A program made the position numbers and the translations under genes. Shown here piece after piece: positions 62,888-64,000 of a DNA stretch of 64,000 bases (position 1 is its first letter; the number at the start of each line of letters is the position of its first letter). Under the pieces are notes generated by a model. It ran no database searches and was not told the DNA's origin. It saw nothing but the letters and a program-made list of their open reading frames with translations. The DNA is from Sulfuricurvum sp. (GTDB taxonomy: Bacteria; Campylobacterota; Campylobacteria; Campylobacterales; Sulfurimonadaceae), in NCBI GenBank assembly GCA_030693335.1, contig JAUYAU010000011.1, positions 289,087 to 353,086 on the forward strand. The letters run 5' to 3'.

Positions 62888-63343
62888 ATGGAAGCAGTTA
62901 AAGAGATGAACCCATTTGGGGTTGAGTTGATTCGTCAGATCCGCGCTTTGGATCAGTTTGGGAATTGGTCACGTATCAGTGATGAAGAGCTATTGATCAA
63001 AAAATACGTCAAAACCAAAGAGGAACTCAAAGCAATTCCTGTTATCGCGGATATCGACGAGATGATGATCAATGATATCAAAATGATTTACAAAGCAATA
63101 GCCTTGTCATTTGAGCGTCAAACAGGCGTTGTGTGTAATGTCATCATGGAGATGAGCCATGAGGGATTTGGACGATGTGCGGTTCTTACCGATCGAATTT
63201 GCATTGTTGATAAGTATTTTAAAGATGCCCATCGATTCAGTTTTCGTACCCTCGAAGCATTGTTTGACGAAGGGGATAAGAATTTAACAAAAGCGATCGC
63301 AATATATGAGCAATTCAAGCCATGTAGCGGTATAGGAGTGTAA
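62888..63343 (+). CDS. NifX-associated DUF269 protein
   Basis: A 151-residue protein of the DUF269 (NifX-associated) family. FGVELIRQIRALDQFGNWSRISDEELL is the diagnostic N-terminus; FGRCAVLTDRICIVDKYFKDAHRFSF is also typical. The ATG at 62888 has AAGGAG 5 bases upstream, and a longer frame from 62849 overlaps nifX. Its molecular role in cofactor assembly is not defined, but it is always encoded next to nifX. Confidence 0.9.
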   Translation: MEAVKEMNPFGVELIRQIRALDQFGNWSRISDEELLIKKYVKTKEELKAIPVIADIDEMMINDIKMIYKAIALSFERQTGVVCNVIMEMSHEGFGRCAVLTDRICIVDKYFKDAHRFSFRTLEALFDEGDKNLTKAIAIYEQFKPCSGIGV

Positions 63344-63345
63344 GG

Positions 63346-63861
63346 ATGTCAAAAGTTGGTATTTTTGTTGGCAGCAGCAGCGGCGTTACACGTAATGCAG
63401 CAGAACTATTATCGCAACAGCTTTCAGGTGCGCAACTCATCGATATGGAAGAGGATTATGACGGCATTGAACAGTTTGATGATTATGATGTCTTGCTGAT
63501 TGGTTCATCTACATGGGGGCAGGGCGATCCACAAAGAGACTGGGTTGATCCGCTTTATGATCTGGATAATGAACGCCCCGATCTAAGTGGTAAGAAAGTA
63601 GCATTTTTCGGTGCCGGTGATCAGAAAACCCATGGGGAACATTTTTTGAGTGCACTAGGAAAAATGCATGAATTGTTTACTTCTTTAGGAGCTAGTTCGT
63701 ATGGATTTGTTCCAACGAACGGGTATGACTATAAATTTTCTCTGGCTGAAAAAGATGGAAAGTTTTGTGGTCTTGGGATTGATGATGTGAATCAGGAAGA
63801 TATGACTGAAGATCGGATTGTCGGATGGGCCACTCAGCTTAAATCCGAAATGGGATTATAA
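63346..63861 (+). CDS. Flavodoxin, probable electron donor to nitrogenase
   Basis: A 171-residue long-chain flavodoxin. VGIFVGSSSGVTRNAAELL is the FMN phosphate loop, GSSTWGQGDPQRDW the ring-contact loop, and FFGAGDQKTHGEHFL the third FMN contact. Length and nif context point to a NifF-like electron carrier to NifH. It starts two bases after the DUF269 stop and follows AGGAG. Confidence 0.93.
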   Translation: MSKVGIFVGSSSGVTRNAAELLSQQLSGAQLIDMEEDYDGIEQFDDYDVLLIGSSTWGQGDPQRDWVDPLYDLDNERPDLSGKKVAFFGAGDQKTHGEHFLSALGKMHELFTSLGASSYGFVPTNGYDYKFSLAEKDGKFCGLGIDDVNQEDMTEDRIVGWATQLKSEMGL

Positions 63862-63883
63862 AACCATCCTATAAAGAATAGCT

Positions 63884-63930
63884 TAAAGCACTAGTGTGTT
63901 TTTAGGGTGTGCTTTATGGTTTGATTTTTT
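63884..63930 (+). terminator. Possible terminator after flavodoxin
   Basis: TAAAGCAC (63884-63891) can pair with GTGCTTTA (63909-63916) across a 17-base loop; ATTTTTT (63924-63930) follows with some spacing. A weak terminator of the nif run. The remaining bases to 64000 show no gene. Confidence 0.4.
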
Positions 63931-64000
63931 GAGCATTTTTAACAAAGTGTTCAAATGATCAAATTTAAAAAAAGTAATGCATTTATAAATTGGTCAAAGT

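Overview
The window is a 64 kb piece of a chromosome that looks like a sulfur-oxidising, nitrogen-fixing member of the Campylobacterota (Sulfuricurvum/Sulfurimonas-like). The lineage is inferred from several traits: many kinases with the IAHQWRQPLN phospho-acceptor motif, a split CetA/CetB-like energy-taxis receptor, OmpR-type regulators, a sulfide:quinone oxidoreductase, a malate:quinone oxidoreductase beside citrate synthase, strong TATAAT -10 boxes with weak -35 boxes, and a one-piece tmRNA. Genes are densely packed, often overlapping by 1-11 bases. No tRNA, rRNA, CRISPR array or insertion sequence was seen.

Layout. 1-0.9 kb: the end of an L,D-transpeptidase and a YcbK-like Tat-exported protein (cell wall). 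0.9-5.6 kb: mqo and citrate synthase (divergent), a CoA-binding protein and threonine dehydratase. 5.6-10.5 kb: a beta-propeller plus alpha-repeat protein coupled to a short Ppx/GppA phosphatase, a CZB chemoreceptor and a cytochrome c. 10.6-16.4 kb: ilvB-ilvN-lpxD, a lytic-transglycosylase-like exported protein, a small acidic protein, an aspartate aminotransferase and a methyltransferase. 16.4-18.4 kb: small membrane and hypothetical genes and a response regulator.

18.5-31.7 kb is a large signalling block. It holds the CetB/CetA-like pair and then a run of overlapping genes: an HD-GYP response regulator, a FIST protein, three HQWRQPLN kinases, a hybrid kinase with Hpt, and a lipoprotein substrate-binding protein with no permease. 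An unusual receiver protein follows. No DNA-binding output is encoded in the block, so it probably acts through phosphorelay and cyclic-di-GMP turnover. 31.7-32.8 kb is a small accessory patch with a DUF1778/GNAT toxin-antitoxin pair and a 12-bp tandem duplication.

32.8-53.3 kb is mostly core metabolism and regulation: YbgC thioesterase, ferritin-like protein, a variant family-4 uracil-DNA glycosylase, an EAL/HDOD protein, PepN, SQR with a 55-residue microprotein, a hybrid kinase and its convergent regulator, hemN/Fe-S protein/HugZ-like/lgt, a Spy-like protein with a two-component system, panB-ruvB, and Hpt-trpA. The tmRNA gene is at 53.4-53.7 kb.

53.75-59.6 kb is accessory-looking. It contains aroK, a pseudouridine synthase and a radical SAM gene that each carry a one-base homopolymer frameshift, an exonuclease between them, a Fic protein, a decayed copy of part of the exonuclease gene, exonuclease III and a nucleotidyltransferase-like protein. 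59.8-63.9 kb is a nif operon for FeMo-cofactor assembly (nifE, nifN, nifX, DUF269 gene, flavodoxin); nifHDK is not in the window.
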